A stretch of DNA of 47,807 nucleotides. Source: Arcobacteraceae bacterium (GTDB lineage Bacteria; Campylobacterota; Campylobacteria; Campylobacterales; Arcobacteraceae). A program made the translations under genes and the position numbers. The stretch covers positions 1 through 47,807 of the forward strand of contig JALNYH010000015.1 of the NCBI GenBank assembly GCA_023229945.1. Reading direction: 5' to 3'. Below are positions 34,294 to 43,693 of the stretch, piece by piece (positions within the stretch are counted from its first letter, which is position 1; every line of letters starts with the position of its first letter). The notes under the pieces were generated by a model, which did not search any database, was not told where the DNA came from, and saw nothing but the letters and a program-made list of their open reading frames with translations.

Positions 34294-34375
34294 AGTATTT
34301 AAAAATAAATTTATAAGATATTTTTTATTGGTAAAAGTATAATAAAAGTTTAATAATGTTAAAATCTGCTTCAGA

Positions 34376-34393
34376 TATGTTAATATTAACATA
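34376..34393. promoter_or_regulatory. 18-bp perfect palindrome upstream of the PhoB-type regulator
   Basis: TATGTTAATATTAACATA is a perfect 18-bp palindrome 50 nt before the regulator gene at 34444. A second ATGTTAA half lies just upstream (about 34357-34363). It is a plausible operator for the regulator or another factor; no known motif is recognised. Confidence 0.45.
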
Positions 34394-34443
34394 ATATATC
34401 TATAAAAATTTTATATCGTTTATATGATAAAAAAGGTTATTAA

Positions 34444-35139
34444 ATGGTTGGTGATATATCATTTCTTAAAAATAAAACAGTTTTGTTTGCAGAAGATGAT
34501 TTTATAATGAAAGAACAAGTCAAAGAAATATTGGAAATGCTTTTTAAAAAAGTGTATTGTGAAGACAATGGTGTGAGTGCTTATGATACATATTTAGAAG
34601 ATAAACCAGATATTATCATAACAGATATCAAAATGCCTCATATGGATGGGCTAAATCTTGTAGAAGAAATACGAAAAAACGATTATGAAACTCCTATTAT
34701 TATGATTACTAGTTTTAATGAACAAGAACTACTCCTAAATGCTACAAACTTATCAATAGATGGTTATATAATCAAACCTATAAATTTAAATTCTTTGGTT
34801 CGAACTATCACTAAATCAATGCAAAGATCAAATAAAAATAAGGGCTTGATACATCTTAGACATAATATTTACTATAATTTTAGTACTCAAGAATTGTATC
34901 AAAATGGTGAAATAGTAGTTCTTGGGTATAAGGAAGTAGAACTAGTTAAGCTTCTTATCGCAAATTATCCAAAAACGGTATCTAAAGAAAATATTTCACA
35001 GTCATTATGGCCTTATGAAAGTACTTGTGAATCAGCTATAAAAAATCTTGTTTTAAGGATTAGAAAAAAAATCAATAGTGACATAATAGTATCAGTTAGA
35101 GGTATAGGATATAGACTTGAAGATGTTATGCAAGATTAG
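34444..35139 (+). CDS. OmpR/PhoB-family response regulator
   Basis: This 231-aa regulator has an N-terminal receiver (AEDD acidic pair at D18-D19, phosphoacceptor D61 in ITDIKMPHMDG, ITSFN switch, IIKPINL lysine) and a C-terminal winged-helix DNA-binding domain (about 140-231; LGYKEVELVKLLIAN, CESAIKNLVLRIRKKI and the final VRGIGYRLE wing). Start ATG 34444 follows AAAAGG. It lies three nt before the kinase gene, so the two form an RR-HK pair. It is the best candidate for binding the tandem TGAC(C/T) boxes at 40182 and 45858, whose geometry suits this family. Confidence 0.94.
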   Translation: MVGDISFLKNKTVLFAEDDFIMKEQVKEILEMLFKKVYCEDNGVSAYDTYLEDKPDIIITDIKMPHMDGLNLVEEIRKNDYETPIIMITSFNEQELLLNATNLSIDGYIIKPINLNSLVRTITKSMQRSNKNKGLIHLRHNIYYNFSTQELYQNGEIVVLGYKEVELVKLLIANYPKTVSKENISQSLWPYESTCESAIKNLVLRIRKKINSDIIVSVRGIGYRLEDVMQD

Positions 35140-35142
35140 TAA

Positions 35143-38100
35143 ATGAGACATTTTATCTTTATTTTTTTTTATCTTGTATTTATAATTGTCTCTTCTTTAG
35201 TATTTTTATTTGGTTATGTAAGTCAAGAAACTGCTTGGAGTTTGTTGATAATTTATCTTCTATTTGGTATGTTTATTCTCATACAAACACTTACAAATAT
35301 CAAAATATCAAAACAGCTTGAACTATTAAAAAAAGAGAAAGATGATATTTTATTTAAAATGCAAATGCAAGAAAAAATGCTTTTTTTACAATCTCAACAA
35401 GCTTCTTTGGGTGAGCTAATAGGCAATGTATCTCACCAATGGAAAGAGCCTTTGGGTGGGCTTGGTGCTATATTGTCAAACATTCAGGCTACATTGATTC
35501 TTAAAGGAGAAGTAACAAAAGAAAAGCTAAATGATTCTATTGAAAAAAGTTATAAGATAATATATCATTTATCTGATACTATATCAGTTTTTTACCGTTT
35601 TTTTAGAAGTCAAAAAAGTGATAAAAAAGAGTTTAGTATATATGAAGAGATTACAAATATTGGTATAATGGTAAGTTATTCTATGAAAATTGAACATATC
35701 TCTTTAAAATTTGATTGCGATAAAGATATTTTTGCATATGGAGATAGGGGAGAGTTTGTAAATGCTATTTTAAATATTATATTGAATGCAAAAGATATTT
35801 TGATATGGAGAAAAATAAAAGAGCCTTTTATAGAATTAAAAGTTTGGAAAGAAGATAACAATATCACAATAACAATACAAGATAATGGTGGAGGGATATA
35901 CCAAGAACCAATAGAAAAAATATTTGAATATTCTATAAGTTCCAAACCTGATAGTACAGGTATAGGGCTTTTTATAGTAAAAAATATTATTGAAAATAGA
36001 CTTCATGGATCAATAAAAGTATATAACAAAAAAAATGGAGCTTTATTTACAATAAGTCTTCCAGCAACATATAAAATCTTTAATAATAATCAAATGATTT
36101 CATATGATGTGGAAGAAAAAGCATATGATAAAATTGCAAGGCTAGAAAAAGAATTAGCAAAACAATCAGAAGTTGAAAAAACCTTGAGACAGTGGGAAGA
36201 TATATTTACTCAGACTCACTGGGGAGTAGCTGTACACAAAGGTACTAGCAACCATTTTGAGATGGTCAATCCAGCTTTTTATAATATGTATGGTTACAAT
36301 ACACAAGAATTAAAAAATATAACAGCAGTTGAACTATATGCAGATGAATCTTTGGCAATATTGCCATTAAAGCAAAAAGAGGCATTTGAAAAATCATTTG
36401 TCTCTTTTGAGGCTATTCATGTAAGAAAAAATGGGAGTAGATTTCCTGTAAATATAGACTTAACCGTAATAAAAAATGAATATGATGAAATACTTTATCA
36501 TATAGCAAATGTAAGAGATATTATGGAGTTAAAAGAGTCTCAAAAAGAATTGTTACTAAAAAAATTTGCAATAAATAAAATTCATGAATCAGTATTTTTG
36601 ATTGATAAAAATAGCAAGTTTCGTTATGTAAATGAAGGGGCTTGTAAGGCTTTGGGATATACTAGTGATGAGTTGCTTAATTTAAGTGTAGGTGATATAG
36701 ACCCTGATTGGCCAAGTGAGAAATGGTCAGAGTATTGGGAAGTATTAAAGCAAGAAACAACTATGACTATGAAGCTTAGACATAAAAGAAAAGATGGTTC
36801 TATTTTCCCTGTAGAGGTTGTTGCAAATTATATAGAATATGAAAATGAATCTTATAATATGGCTCTTGCTAGAGATATAACAGAGCGTTTGGAATCAGAA
36901 AAAAGAAAAGATGATGATAAAATTCGACTTTTCTTTGAGCGTCAACTTGTAGGGATGGCAATAACATCACCAACAAAAGGCTGGTTGCATGTCAATAATA
37001 AGCTTTGCGAAATACTTGGCTATACATTTGAAGAGCTTCAAAATATGACATGGGCTGAGATGACACATCCTGATGATTTAGCGAAGGATATTACACAGTT
37101 TAATAGGCTTTTATTGGGTGAAATTGAAGATTATATTTTAGAGAAACGCTTTATACATATAAATGGTAATATTATTTATACCAATCTAGCAGTTTGTTGT
37201 GTTCGTAATGATGATCATTCTGTCAATTATGCTTTAGCCCTCCTTGAAGATATTACGGAGCGTAAAAAAGCAGAAGAGGAAATAAAAGCTTTAAATAGCA
37301 CATTGGAACAAAGAGTTGTAGCGCGTACCGAAGAACTTGCAAAAAAAGAGAGAGAATTTAGAACACTAGCTGAAAATATGCCTGATTTCCTTATTCGATA
37401 CGATAAATATAAAAGAAGGCTGTATGTTAATCCGGCATTTTGTAGATATTTTGAGATATCAAGTGAAGAATTACTTGGATTTACAACTTATGAAAAATCA
37501 TTCAATAAAATTCCACCTGAATTTTATGCAAAACTTGATTATGTATTGCAATCGGGAAACAAAGCACAAATAGAAATTGAAGCCCTAAAAGATGGTAAAA
37601 GATTCTGGTGGAATGTGATTTTTGTACCTGAATTTGACGATGATGGTAATACTGCAGGTGTTATTTCTATAGGGCATGATATATCAGATATTAAAGAAGC
37701 ACAAAATAAAATCATAGAAGAGAGGGAGAAGTTCTCTTCTATTTTCCAATTAAGCCCTTCTGGCATTGCAATTTCATCTTTGGAAAGGATGGTTTATGTA
37801 GATGTAAATGAGAGCTTACTCGGATATATTGGCTACACAAAGGAAGAGATGATAGGACGAGGTACTCTTGAACTTGAGATATTTAGTAATCCTAACGAAC
37901 GCCTTGAGATACTTAAACGACTTGAAAAAGATGGAGCAGTTAGTGATTTTGAGTATTCATATAAAACTAAGAATGGATATATCGGAAATGCTATGATGTA
38001 TGGTAAAATAATTACTCTCAACGGAGAAAAGTGTTTACTCTCACACAGTTATGACATTACTGAGCGTAAGAAGATTGAAATACTCCAAAAAGAGCGTCTA

Positions 38101-39660
38101 GAATTAGAAGAGAGATTCTCCAAAATTGCAGTTGCAGCTCCAGGTGTGAATTATATTTTCGAAAAAACTGTTGATGGTATATTTAGATTCACCTATTTAG
38201 CTGCTACTTTTGAAGAACTTTCTGGATTGTCAAATGAAGTTGTTTTAAATGATTTTACAAAATCTTTTGAGATGATAGTTCCTCAAGATAGAGAGAAAGT
38301 GTTGCAAAGTATTATATCCTCAGCAGAAAATCTCACTTCTTTGCATATGGAATTTAGAATAATGCACCATCAAAAAGGTATTTTATGGGTAGAAAGTCAG
38401 TCGAAACCGGAAAAACTTCCTGATGGTACTATAGTATGGTATGGTTTTTTATATTATATTACAAATAGAAAAAATGATGAACAAAAACTTGGACTTCTCA
38501 ATAAAGCAATTGATAACGCAAGTGACGCTGTTTATATTGTGAAAGATGACCATTCTATATATTATGTAAGTGACGGTGCTTGTAGGATGCTTGGATACAC
38601 AAAAGAAGAGTTTTTTACAATGAAAATAGAGGATATTGATCCTCTTATGAGTACAAAAGAGATAACAGTAGCTAGAAATGAAGTCAAGAAACAACAAAAT
38701 TTGATTTTACATACAAAACATCGCAAAAAAAATGGAGATATTATAGATGTTGAGATTACTGGTACTGAGTTTAACTACGATGATTTTTCTTTAAGACTTG
38801 CTATAGTCAAAGATATTAGCGAACGAAAGAAATATGAAGAAGAGATATTGCAACTTAATAGAACTTTGGAACATAAAGTAATAGAGAGAACTTTGGAACT
38901 TCAAAAAGCTTTAGAGTTTAACAAAAGTATAATTCAAGCAATCCCTGATATGCTTTTTGAGATATCAAAAGAAGGATTTTATCTTAATATTTGGGCAAAG
39001 GATGATAGATTATTAGCAAGTCAAAAAGAGATACTACTAGGCAAAAATTTAGAAGAAGTTTTACCTTCTGATGTAGCAAGGATAGCTTTCCATGGCATAA
39101 AAGATGCGGATATGAATGGATTGTCTTTGGGTAATATTTATAAGTTAAAGCTACCTGATGGTGAACATTGGTTTGAATCATCTTTTACACTAATCGAATC
39201 AAAAGGGACTTATCTAGCAGTTTCAAGAGATGTAACAGAACAAAAAAAAGCTCAAAGTGCACTGATTGAACTCAATGCTACTTTGGAAGAGAAAGTACAA
39301 GAGCGAACTTATGAACTTCAAAGAGCTTTGGATTGGAGTGAAGATATTATCAACACTCTACCAGATTTACTTTTTGAGATGGATAGTGAAGGGAACTATT
39401 TGAATATTTGGGCACAAAATAAAAAGCTTTTAGCACAACAAAAAGATGCTCTTTTGGGGAATAATATTTACAATGTACTATCAAAACAATCTGCTGATAC
39501 TATCATAGAAGCTTTTAAAGAAGCAGATTTAAAAAAAGTTTCAGTAGGAAAAATTATTACGATAGACTTACCTGATGGTCAAAAACAGTTTGGACTTTCT
39601 ATTTCAAAAAAATCAGATGGGAACTATTTGATACTTTCAAGAGAGCTTTTAGGAAGATAA
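35143..39660 (+). CDS. Histidine kinase with N-terminal catalytic core and nine PAS domains
   Basis: This is a 1505-aa protein. Two membrane helices (about 3-25 and 32-52) are followed at once by a DHp helix with H98 in VSHQWKEPL and a HATPase (N-box NIILNAKD, DNGGGIY, STGIGLFIVK) ending near residue 305. The remaining 1200 residues hold nine PAS domains (starting near about 350, 465, 600, 740, 865, 985, 1110, 1255 and 1395), joined by three coiled linkers of the LNxTLExxVxERTxEL type. No domain follows the last PAS. The order is the reverse of normal sensor kinases, where the PAS array precedes the core. Several PAS units resemble those in the GGDEF-EAL protein at 40321. Cognate regulator: the gene three nt upstream. 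Confidence 0.93.
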   Translation: MRHFIFIFFYLVFIIVSSLVFLFGYVSQETAWSLLIIYLLFGMFILIQTLTNIKISKQLELLKKEKDDILFKMQMQEKMLFLQSQQASLGELIGNVSHQWKEPLGGLGAILSNIQATLILKGEVTKEKLNDSIEKSYKIIYHLSDTISVFYRFFRSQKSDKKEFSIYEEITNIGIMVSYSMKIEHISLKFDCDKDIFAYGDRGEFVNAILNIILNAKDILIWRKIKEPFIELKVWKEDNNITITIQDNGGGIYQEPIEKIFEYSISSKPDSTGIGLFIVKNIIENRLHGSIKVYNKKNGALFTISLPATYKIFNNNQMISYDVEEKAYDKIARLEKELAKQSEVEKTLRQWEDIFTQTHWGVAVHKGTSNHFEMVNPAFYNMYGYNTQELKNITAVELYADESLAILPLKQKEAFEKSFVSFEAIHVRKNGSRFPVNIDLTVIKNEYDEILYHIANVRDIMELKESQKELLLKKFAINKIHESVFLIDKNSKFRYVNEGACKALGYTSDELLNLSVGDIDPDWPSEKWSEYWEVLKQETTMTMKLRHKRKDGSIFPVEVVANYIEYENESYNMALARDITERLESEKRKDDDKIRLFFERQLVGMAITSPTKGWLHVNNKLCEILGYTFEELQNMTWAEMTHPDDLAKDITQFNRLLLGEIEDYILEKRFIHINGNIIYTNLAVCCVRNDDHSVNYALALLEDITERKKAEEEIKALNSTLEQRVVARTEELAKKEREFRTLAENMPDFLIRYDKYKRRLYVNPAFCRYFEISSEELLGFTTYEKSFNKIPPEFYAKLDYVLQSGNKAQIEIEALKDGKRFWWNVIFVPEFDDDGNTAGVISIGHDISDIKEAQNKIIEEREKFSSIFQLSPSGIAISSLERMVYVDVNESLLGYIGYTKEEMIGRGTLELEIFSNPNERLEILKRLEKDGAVSDFEYSYKTKNGYIGNAMMYGKIITLNGEKCLLSHSYDITERKKIEILQKERLELEERFSKIAVAAPGVNYIFEKTVDGIFRFTYLAATFEELSGLSNEVVLNDFTKSFEMIVPQDREKVLQSIISSAENLTSLHMEFRIMHHQKGILWVESQSKPEKLPDGTIVWYGFLYYITNRKNDEQKLGLLNKAIDNASDAVYIVKDDHSIYYVSDGACRMLGYTKEEFFTMKIEDIDPLMSTKEITVARNEVKKQQNLILHTKHRKKNGDIIDVEITGTEFNYDDFSLRLAIVKDISERKKYEEEILQLNRTLEHKVIERTLELQKALEFNKSIIQAIPDMLFEISKEGFYLNIWAKDDRLLASQKEILLGKNLEEVLPSDVARIAFHGIKDADMNGLSLGNIYKLKLPDGEHWFESSFTLIESKGTYLAVSRDVTEQKKAQSALIELNATLEEKVQERTYELQRALDWSEDIINTLPDLLFEMDSEGNYLNIWAQNKKLLAQQKDALLGNNIYNVLSKQSADTIIEAFKEADLKKVSVGKIITIDLPDGQKQFGLSISKKSDGNYLILSRELLGR

Positions 39661-40181
39661 GTAAAAGAGATTTATATGTATTGCATTACATATGTATTTA
39701 TGATATAGATGTATTAGACAACCACATAGATATAGCTACTGATATCTAAAAACTGTCATTCCGTGCTTGACACAGAATCTAAAATATCAATGAATACTAG
39801 ATTCCAAAACAAGTTCGCAATGACAAAGACTAATACAATACCTTGATTTTGATAAACCATGATTTTAAGAATAGATAATGTAAAAAATGAATTGCAATCT
39901 ATATTAAAAAAAAGGTAGATTTTGTATCAGATAAAAATAAAAAAATTATGGGTAATGTAATCAATGTCTAAAGTAATACATAGGTTGGATAAAATTATAG
40001 AATGTGTTGAGAATATAAATTATCATAGATAACAATAATCTTAAAATTTCTCAAGTTGTTGAAGATAAAATCATTAATCAAATAAAATCAGTTTAAAATT
40101 ACTATAAAACTCAATTCGGTATCAACTACTTAACATAGGCGAATTTACTTTTTCGATTACAAAACCACATTTCCTTCAAAA
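39661..40181. other. Gap with repeat element and possible decayed coding remnants
   Basis: There is no intact gene in this stretch. It contains an imperfect inverted-repeat element (39754-39825). After it, short plus-strand pieces look coding-like but are broken by stops and frame changes: about 39981-40030 reads HRLDKIIECVENINYHR, and about 40020-40096 in another frame reads IIIDNNNLKISQVVEDKIINQIKSV. These could be remains of a linker or HAMP-like part of a signalling gene; the assignment is weak. Confidence 0.35.
39754..39825. repeat. Imperfect inverted repeat, dispersed GTCATTCC-type intergenic element
   Basis: A 27-nt left arm (39754-39780) starting TGTCATTCCGTGCTTG pairs with the right arm (39799-39825) ending GTTCGCAATGACA, with an 18-nt centre. 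The left arm is itself a small hairpin (TTCCGTG/CACAGAA). The form matches the widespread GTCATTCC...GGAATC intergenic palindromes I know from many bacterial genomes; other copies would have to be found outside this window. Confidence 0.7.
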
Positions 40182-40248
40182 AGTCATATTTAAGTCACAT
40201 ATGTGTATATGAAAAGTGACCGATATATGACTGATGTTTTGTTAATAT
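40182..40248 (+). promoter_or_regulatory. Dyad operator and extended -10 promoter (copy 1)
   Basis: Left arm 40182-40198 (AGTCATATTTAAGTCAC) and right arm 40216-40232 (GTGACCGATATATGACT) are inverted, separated by 17 nt. Each arm holds two TGAC(C/T) half-sites 11 bp apart. Ten nt after the right arm comes TG-T-TAATAT, an extended -10 (hexamer 40243-40248). The box replaces the -35 region, as in PhoB-type class II activation. It drives the GGDEF-EAL gene. The same layout recurs at 45858. Confidence 0.7.
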
Positions 40249-40275
40249 ATGTAAAAGATTCAAGGGATTTTACAT

Positions 40276-40320
40276 ATGTCTAATAAAATAATAACATTAC
40301 AAGAATATATGGCTAATTAA
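40276..40320 (+). CDS. 14-codon leader frame, in frame with the next gene
   Basis: ATG 40276 has the good RBS AAGGGA at 40262-40267 and reads MSNKIITLQEYMAN before TAA at 40318-40320. The next codon, in the same frame, is the ATG of the GGDEF-EAL gene, which has no RBS of its own. Either this is a leader peptide with coupled reinitiation, or the stop is a recent point mutation in the true N-terminus of the long protein. Confidence 0.5.
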   Translation: MSNKIITLQEYMAN

Positions 40321-43300
40321 ATGTCATCAATAATATATGAAACTCAGACATTAAAATATATATTTGATAATGCAAAAGTAGGAATTGCTATATGCAATGC
40401 AACTACTCATCGTCTTGAGATAGTTAATCCTGCCTTTGCAAAGATTCATGGATATACACAGCATGAGCTAATAGGTGCAACGCCAGGTGAAGTGTTTTCC
40501 TCAGAGTGTATGCGCCGTATAAAAGAACATGAAAAAAATATTTCTAAGTATCCAACAAATGATTATTCCTTTGAAACAATACATATCAAAAAAAATGGCT
40601 TAACTATCCCCGTATCTATCCATATGACTATAATGAAAGATGAAAATGATGCTATAAAACAGCGTATAATAAATATTATAGATATTAGTAATAAAAAAAA
40701 TATAGAAAAAAAGTTAAAATTACGCAACTTAGAGTATTTGAATTTAGCCGAAAATCTTCCCGATGCAATAGTTCGTTATGATAAGCGATGCAGACGAACT
40801 TATGTCAATCGTGAATGGAAGAGAATAAATGGCTTATCAGAACACGAAGTTTTACAAAAAACTCCTATTAATTTATCAGGTGTGATAAAACCTATTTCAC
40901 AAGAATTCCAAAATAAGCTTCAAAAAGTTATGTCATCAGGAAAACCTGACGAATGGGATTTTGATTTTCAAGGTTTAGATGGTGTTTTTTATACTTATTC
41001 CATACGAGCAATACCTGAATATGATTTTACTGGTAATATAACAGGAGTACTCACAACAGAACGCAATATTACAAATCGTAAACTTGAAGAAGAAGAAAAA
41101 AATGATGAACAATTAAGACTTTTTTTTGAACGACAACTAGTAGGAATGGCAATCACATCCTTTGATAAAATGTGGTTAAAGGTAAATGACAAAATGTGTG
41201 ATATGCTTGGATATTCTTTTGAAGAATTTAAAGCTATGACATGGGTACAGATGACTTATCCAGAAGATTTACAAGCAGATATAGATAAATTTAATATGCT
41301 TGTAAAAGCTGAAATAGAAGATTATACTATAGAAAAAAGATTTATCCATAAAAATGGTTCTATAATTTATACAAAGATAGCAGTTAGTTGTGTTCGTAAA
41401 GATGATGGAAGTATTGATTATGTTTTGGCATTGATAGAAGATATTACCCAAAGAGTATCAGCACAAAATAAGCTACAAACATTAAATGCAACGCTAGAGC
41501 AAGTTGTGTATGAGCGAACTATAGAGCTTCAACAAGCTGTAGATTTATTGCATTTAGAGATAAGTCATAGAAAATCAGCACAAAAAGAACTTATAATAAA
41601 AGAAGAAAAATTTAGAACATTAGCAGAAAATTCTCCAAATATTATCATGAGATATGATGAGAATTGTAAAAGAATTTATGCAAATCCTGCTTTTGCAAAA
41701 CAAACTGGCATTCCTTTGGACTTGATTATAAATAATAAGCCAGATACTCAATGGGGGGTATATCTCAATATGCTAAATATGAGTGCTTATGAATATCAAG
41801 AAAGGGTAAAAGAGGTATTTAGTAGTGGGGGAAATGATAGCTTTATAATTGAGTGGATTAGATGTAATGATGGTATAAAAGTAGCTCATGATTTAAATTT
41901 AGTCGCAGAAAAAAATAATCAAGGTGATATCATAGGAGTAGTTGCTATAGGTCATAATATTACTAAAAATTTAGAAAGTGAGCGACAATTAAAACAATCT
42001 ATAGAATTTGTAGAAAGTGTAATCAATGCAATTCCAGATTTACTTTTTGAAGTAGATAAAAATGGTACTTATCATAATTTTTGGTCACATCGTGATAAGC
42101 AAGTTATTGAAAATAAAGATTATTTAATAGGTAAAAAGATAAGTGACATCTTGACACCAGAATCTACAAAAATAGCTTATGAAGCTATAGAAGAAGCAGA
42201 TAAAAAAGGTGTTTCCTTTGGTAAAATTTATAGTATTTTATATCCAGATGGTGAGCGTTGGTTTGAGTTGTCTGTATCAAAAAAAACAACTGGGAGTTTT
42301 TTGGCACTTGCTCGTGATATCACAGAACGCCAAAATATAGAAAAAAGAATAGAATTTATGGCTCATCATGATACATTGACAGGACTTCCAAACAGGGTTT
42401 TACTTCAAGATAGGGCAGATAGAATCATAGCTCAGTCTAAAAGAAACATTAGCAAATCAGCCATTTTGTTTATAGACCTTGATGGGTTCAAAACTATAAA
42501 TGATTCTTTGGGACATTCTTTTGGTGATATAGTATTAAAAACAGTAGCATATAGATTACAAAGCTGTATAAGGGCTACTGATACTTTGAGTAGACATGGT
42601 GGTGATGAATTTGTCATAATAATACCTGAAATAAACCATAAAGATGAAGTAGAAATAATTGCAAAGAAAATCATACAAGAATTTAAAAAAACATTTGAAA
42701 TAAATCATCAGTTATTATCAACTTCAGCTTCTATCGGTATAGCTATCTATCCAGAGCATGGTAAGAACTTCGAACAGTTACTACAAAATTCTGATTCAGC
42801 TATGTATAAAGCAAAAGAAAATGGTAAAAATACCTATTGCTTCTTTACTCAACAAATGAAACATAATATGCTTGGATTGTTCCAAATGCAAAATGACCTA
42901 AAAGAAGCTATCAAAAATAAAGAGTTTGTTCTTCATTATCAACCACAAATTGACTTGTCAGAAAATAAAATAGTAGGAGCAGAGGCACTTATTAGATGGA
43001 AACACCCATCTATGGGTATGGTTCCACCTATGAGCTTCATATCAGTTGCAGAATCTTGTGGATATATAGTAGAAATAGGTGAGTGGGTGATACAAGAAGC
43101 TTGTAAGCAATGTGCTATTTGGAACCAAAGTGGTAAAGATATAGTAGTAGCTGTTAATGTTTCAGCAGTTCAGTTTAAAAGAGGTAACTTAATAGAAGTA
43201 GTAAAAAAAGCTTTGCAAATATCAAAACTTAACCCAAAATACCTAGAACTAGAACTAACAGAGTCTATACTTATAAGTGATACAGATAATGTACTCCAAA

Positions 43301-43644
43301 CTGTAAAAGCTATTAAAGAACTAGGTGTACAGCTTTCTATAGATGACTTTGGTACAGGATATTCATCCCTTGCTTATCTCAAAAGATTTGCTGTAGACAA
43401 ACTCAAAATAGATCAATCTTTTGTAAGAGATATAGTCCAAGATAAAGAAGATGCAACGATTGTTAAAACAATTATCCAAATGGCAAAAAGTTTCAATCTA
43501 AAATCAATAGCCGAAGGGGTAGAAAATGAAGAAGTGTTGAGTGTACTACAAGAGTTTGGATGTGATGAAGTGCAAGGGTATCTTTTTGCTAAGCCTATGA
43601 TTAGTCACGAATTTGAAGAGTATTATGATGGATTTATTTCTTAG
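40321..43644 (+). CDS. Five-PAS GGDEF-EAL protein (c-di-GMP synthesis/breakdown)
   Basis: This 1107-aa soluble protein has five PAS domains (about 5-125, 135-255, 260-380, 430-550, 560-670). A GGDEF domain follows, with GGDEF at 760-764 and an intact I-site (RATD five residues before). The EAL domain has EAL at 888-890, VNVSAVQF and DDFGTGYSSLAYLKR. Both catalytic domains look intact, so it may make and break c-di-GMP. There is no membrane helix. PAS3 (FFERQLVGMAITS) and PAS5 are close relatives of units in the kinase at 35143. The annotated start ATG directly follows an in-frame TAA; see the leader entry. The promoter is the dyad at 40182. A chemoreceptor gene follows after 49 nt. Confidence 0.94.
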   Translation: MSSIIYETQTLKYIFDNAKVGIAICNATTHRLEIVNPAFAKIHGYTQHELIGATPGEVFSSECMRRIKEHEKNISKYPTNDYSFETIHIKKNGLTIPVSIHMTIMKDENDAIKQRIINIIDISNKKNIEKKLKLRNLEYLNLAENLPDAIVRYDKRCRRTYVNREWKRINGLSEHEVLQKTPINLSGVIKPISQEFQNKLQKVMSSGKPDEWDFDFQGLDGVFYTYSIRAIPEYDFTGNITGVLTTERNITNRKLEEEEKNDEQLRLFFERQLVGMAITSFDKMWLKVNDKMCDMLGYSFEEFKAMTWVQMTYPEDLQADIDKFNMLVKAEIEDYTIEKRFIHKNGSIIYTKIAVSCVRKDDGSIDYVLALIEDITQRVSAQNKLQTLNATLEQVVYERTIELQQAVDLLHLEISHRKSAQKELIIKEEKFRTLAENSPNIIMRYDENCKRIYANPAFAKQTGIPLDLIINNKPDTQWGVYLNMLNMSAYEYQERVKEVFSSGGNDSFIIEWIRCNDGIKVAHDLNLVAEKNNQGDIIGVVAIGHNITKNLESERQLKQSIEFVESVINAIPDLLFEVDKNGTYHNFWSHRDKQVIENKDYLIGKKISDILTPESTKIAYEAIEEADKKGVSFGKIYSILYPDGERWFELSVSKKTTGSFLALARDITERQNIEKRIEFMAHHDTLTGLPNRVLLQDRADRIIAQSKRNISKSAILFIDLDGFKTINDSLGHSFGDIVLKTVAYRLQSCIRATDTLSRHGGDEFVIIIPEINHKDEVEIIAKKIIQEFKKTFEINHQLLSTSASIGIAIYPEHGKNFEQLLQNSDSAMYKAKENGKNTYCFFTQQMKHNMLGLFQMQNDLKEAIKNKEFVLHYQPQIDLSENKIVGAEALIRWKHPSMGMVPPMSFISVAESCGYIVEIGEWVIQEACKQCAIWNQSGKDIVVAVNVSAVQFKRGNLIEVVKKALQISKLNPKYLELELTESILISDTDNVLQTVKAIKELGVQLSIDDFGTGYSSLAYLKRFAVDKLKIDQSFVRDIVQDKEDATIVKTIIQMAKSFNLKSIAEGVENEEVLSVLQEFGCDEVQGYLFAKPMISHEFEEYYDGFIS

Positions 43645-43693
43645 GTGGTAAAAATAAATGTTAATAAAAAATGAAATTTTACAAGGAGAAACA

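Noticed and set aside
34108..34392. 94-codon minus-strand frame over the end of bioD and the gap
   Set aside because: It is antisense to bioD, has no RBS and no recognisable domain; it is a shadow frame.
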